Position numbers and translations under genes: made by a program. A model generated the notes under the pieces. The model saw only the letters and a program-made list of their open reading frames with translations, made no database searches and had not been told where the DNA came from. A DNA stretch of 17,128 nt from UBA4416 sp043718985 (GTDB taxonomy: Bacteria; Bacteroidota; Bacteroidia; B-17B0; Aurantibacillaceae), in NCBI GenBank assembly GCA_043718985.1, contig JAYSUQ010000060.1, forward strand, positions 1 through 17,128, written 5' to 3'. Positions 15,273-17,128 of the stretch are shown here, one piece after another; within the stretch, counting starts at the first letter, position 1; each line of letters opens with the position of its first letter.

Positions 15273-15279
15273 ACTTTTG
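15250..15279 (+). promoter_or_regulatory. Promoter of the SCO/TlpA operon, overlapping the channel start codon
   Basis: TTG (15250-15252), a 19-base spacer, then TACTTTTG (15272-15279) fit the Bacteroidota -33/-7 consensus well. The ATG of the SCO1-like gene begins four bases after the box, so the mRNA should be leaderless. The -7 box shares base 15272 with the start codon of the minus-strand channel gene. Confidence 0.75.
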
Positions 15280-15283
15280 TAAA

Positions 15284-15946
15284 ATGCAATTTAAAGATAA
15301 GTATTATTGGCTTTTATTATTAATTCCGCTATGTTTTATTACATTATTTTTTTTTAATAAAAATAATAATGTACCAATGCGAACCTTACCCTATTTTGGT
15401 AAAAAAAATGCTAAAACAGCCGATACAGTTTACCACACCATAAAACCATTTTGTTTTACAAATCAATACAACCAAAAAGTAACCGAACAAACAACAAATA
15501 ATAAAATTTATGTTGCCGATTTTTTCTTTACAACCTGCAAATCTATTTGCCCAATAATGAGTAATCAGTTAGAGCGAGTTTATCAAGAATTTAAAAACGA
15601 CACAATGTTTTTAATTTTATCGCATACGGTTGAACCCGAAATAGACTCGGTACCTATACTAAAAGCCTATGCAAATTTGCACCATGTTTGTAACAAAAAT
15701 TGGCTTTTTTTAACTGGCGAAAAAAAACACCTTTACCAAATGGCTAGGCAAAGTTATTTACTAAATAACGAACAAGGTAATGGCGATGAGGATGATTTTA
15801 TACATACTCAAAACTTTGCCTTAGTTGATACAGAAAAACATTTGCGTGGTTTTTATGATGGCACAGATAGTGTAGAAGTTACACGATTAATAACAGATAT
15901 TAAATTACTAAAACAAGAATATGAATACAATAAAAACCATCATTAA
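15284..15946 (+). CDS. SCO1/SenC-like copper chaperone
   Basis: A 220-residue membrane-anchored thioredoxin-fold protein. One N-terminal transmembrane segment (about 8-24) anchors it with the body in the periplasm. The copper/thiol motif is FTTCKSICPIM (Cys85, Cys89, with the following Pro), and the distal copper-ligand histidine is in DDFIHTQNF (His174). Family members deliver copper to, or reduce, the CuA centre of cytochrome oxidase. No oxidase genes are in the window. It is the first gene of an apparent three-gene operon with a TlpA-like thioredoxin and a membrane protein. The overlap of 26 bases with the next gene suggests translational coupling. Confidence 0.92.
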   Translation: MQFKDKYYWLLLLIPLCFITLFFFNKNNNVPMRTLPYFGKKNAKTADTVYHTIKPFCFTNQYNQKVTEQTTNNKIYVADFFFTTCKSICPIMSNQLERVYQEFKNDTMFLILSHTVEPEIDSVPILKAYANLHHVCNKNWLFLTGEKKHLYQMARQSYLLNNEQGNGDEDDFIHTQNFALVDTEKHLRGFYDGTDSVEVTRLITDIKLLKQEYEYNKNHH

Positions 15947-16415
15947 AACAATTGCATTAACAGTTTTCATTACTGCATCGGGCTATGTTAATGCACAAAA
16001 CATAAGTGTTTATAAAATTGATAATTTATTAAAACGAATTCACAATACGAGCGATACTATTTACGTGGTTAACTTTTGGGCAACTTGGTGCAAACCCTGT
16101 GTAGCCGAGTTACCCGAGTTTGAAAAACTACACCAAAATTACAGTAGCAAAAAAATAAAAGTATTACTAGTAAGTATGGATTTTAAAGATGTGTTAGACA
16201 AAAAATTAAAACCGTTTGTTTTAAAAAACAATTACACCTGCCAAGTAGTTTTGTTAGATGAAATAAATGGCAACGAATTTATAAACAAAATATCTAGCCA
16301 ATGGAGCGGAGCATTGCCAGCTACGTTAATTGTAAACGATGCTAATAGAACTAATAAGTTTTTTGAGAAAAAAGTAACCTATGAGTTTTTAGAAGAGCAA
16401 ATTTTAACTAAATAA
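15921..16415 (+). CDS. Small secreted TlpA-like thioredoxin
   Basis: A 164-residue thioredoxin-fold oxidoreductase. The signal peptide (1-25, YVNAQ) indicates periplasmic location. The active site is FWATWCKPC (Cys57, Cys60), followed by AELPEFEKL, and the cis-proline is in GALPATLIV (Pro133). TlpA-type proteins reduce disulfides in the envelope, including those of SCO proteins and the CuA site of oxidase, which fits the SCO1-like gene immediately upstream. The start ATG lies inside the end of that gene (26 bases shared); it is chosen because it gives a complete signal peptide. A membrane protein gene begins 11 bases after its stop. Confidence 0.92.
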   Translation: MNTIKTIIKTIALTVFITASGYVNAQNISVYKIDNLLKRIHNTSDTIYVVNFWATWCKPCVAELPEFEKLHQNYSSKKIKVLLVSMDFKDVLDKKLKPFVLKNNYTCQVVLLDEINGNEFINKISSQWSGALPATLIVNDANRTNKFFEKKVTYEFLEEQILTK

Positions 16416-16426
16416 AATTTACAGTA

Positions 16427-17128
16427 ATGCTTATTAATAATTATAAAAAAAAAATAAGTATTTTTTATGCAGTTATAGTAACACTTAATTTTATTGCTTT
16501 TTATTGTAATGATATTTTATTATCGCAATACAATCCTATTTTATTTTATAATAGATTAGATGTAACAACAAATTTACTATTGCTTTTAAATATTAAAAGC
16601 GCAGTTTTAAATAGCACTAGCTTTAAATTAGTATTTGATACGTTATTTTTATTGTTGCCAATTAGTGTTGCTGTTGCAATAAATATTAATTTTAAATTCA
16701 CTAAACTGTTAACGGTTTTTTGCATCGTTTTTTGTTTTGGTTACGGCTTGATAGTGGCGCTGTTTTGCACCATAAGTTTAGAGTTTTTTATGCCCTATTT
16801 TTTTATACCATTACTGTTTTATGCTTTATCCGAAAAAGGATTTTATTACGCTTTTTGGTGCACTCGGTTACTGTTTGCCATGTTTTTTTTATCGGCCGCA
16901 TTTTGGAAGCTGCGTACAGGTGCCATTTTTAATACTGAGCAAATGAGTGCTATTTTAATATATCAGCATAAACAATTATTAGTTGAGTTAAATACAAATT
17001 GGTATACCGAAATTATTACTTATTTAATAAACAATAAAGGCGTTTCTTATTCCCTTTATTTGCTAGGCTTTTTAAGTGAGTTGTTATTTATTTTAGCTTT
17101 TTTTACAAAAAAATACGATAAAATACTA
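16427..17128 (+). CDS. Multi-pass membrane protein, unknown function, C-terminus cut by window edge
   Basis: A frame open from the ATG at 16427 to the last base (234 codons, no stop) that I translated by hand. The protein is very hydrophobic, with likely membrane spans near residues 10-28, 66-87, 92-115, 121-135, 141-160 and 207-226. A segment FLSAAFWKLRTGAIFN (about 154-169) resembles the conserved helix of HTTM- or DoxX/MauE-like membrane proteins, some of which accompany TlpA-like thioredoxins; this is only a weak visual likeness. It begins 11 bases after the thioredoxin gene in the same direction, so it should belong to the SCO/TlpA operon and may be its electron-supplying or membrane partner. 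No function is claimed. A 70-codon open frame at 16720-16932 in another phase is a by-product of this gene. Confidence 0.8.
   Translation, partial: MLINNYKKKISIFYAVIVTLNFIAFYCNDILLSQYNPILFYNRLDVTTNLLLLLNIKSAVLNSTSFKLVFDTLFLLLPISVAVAININFKFTKLLTVFCIVFCFGYGLIVALFCTISLEFFMPYFFIPLLFYALSEKGFYYAFWCTRLLFAMFFLSAAFWKLRTGAIFNTEQMSAILIYQHKQLLVELNTNWYTEIITYLINNKGVSYSLYLLGFLSELLFILAFFTKKYDKIL

Noticed and set aside
1..17128. CRISPR arrays, tRNA/rRNA genes, insertion sequences, phage or defence islands
   Set aside because: No regularly spaced repeats, no cloverleaf or rRNA-like sequence, and no transposase, integrase or known defence gene seen on either strand; codon use and base composition look uniform.

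Overview
The window looks like an ordinary chromosomal segment of an AT-rich member of the Bacteroidota, most likely a flavobacterium-like gliding lineage. Three things support this. A gldC gene is present, and gldC is restricted to this phylum. Start codons lack Shine-Dalgarno sequences. Several genes have the phylum's -7 promoter box (TAnnTTTG), in two cases with a TTG about 20 bases further upstream. There are no tRNA or rRNA genes, insertion sequences, CRISPR arrays or phage genes, and no gene-free stretch longer than about 165 bases.

Left part (1-5200, all minus strand, transcribed right to left): a periplasmic folding cluster. A 698-residue secreted parvulin with two catalytic-looking domains is followed by a strong terminator hairpin. 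Then come a lipoprotein with a SurA-like fold but no parvulin histidines, a SurA protein whose two parvulin domains each lack one of the paired histidines, and a MoxR-type AAA+ ATPase that runs off the left edge.

Middle part (5293-10579, all minus strand): a secreted DUF4369/TlpA-type thioredoxin; ribosomal protein bL19 with a well-formed promoter, a possible structured leader and a perfect 34-bp palindromic terminator; a small secreted His/Arg/Trp/Tyr-rich protein of unknown role; an RluF-type pseudouridine synthase paired with a PaaI-like hotdog thioesterase; and gldC followed after one base by a secreted S41-family peptidase.

Right part (10713-17128, mostly plus strand): an RlmI-type 23S rRNA cytosine methyltransferase, then a NatA/NatB-like ABC export pair. 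A minus-strand inward-rectifier potassium channel follows. It diverges, with only 11 bp between start codons, from a SCO1-like copper chaperone, a TlpA-like thioredoxin that overlaps it by 26 bases, and a multi-pass membrane protein cut by the right edge. The last three genes look like one thiol/copper redox operon, presumably serving the respiratory chain.

I found no convincing new defence, mobile or biosynthetic system. The points most worth a second look are the non-equivalent parvulin trio, the possible bL19 leader, two apparently leaderless promoters with identical geometry, the SCO/TlpA/membrane-protein operon, and the small aromatic/basic secreted protein.
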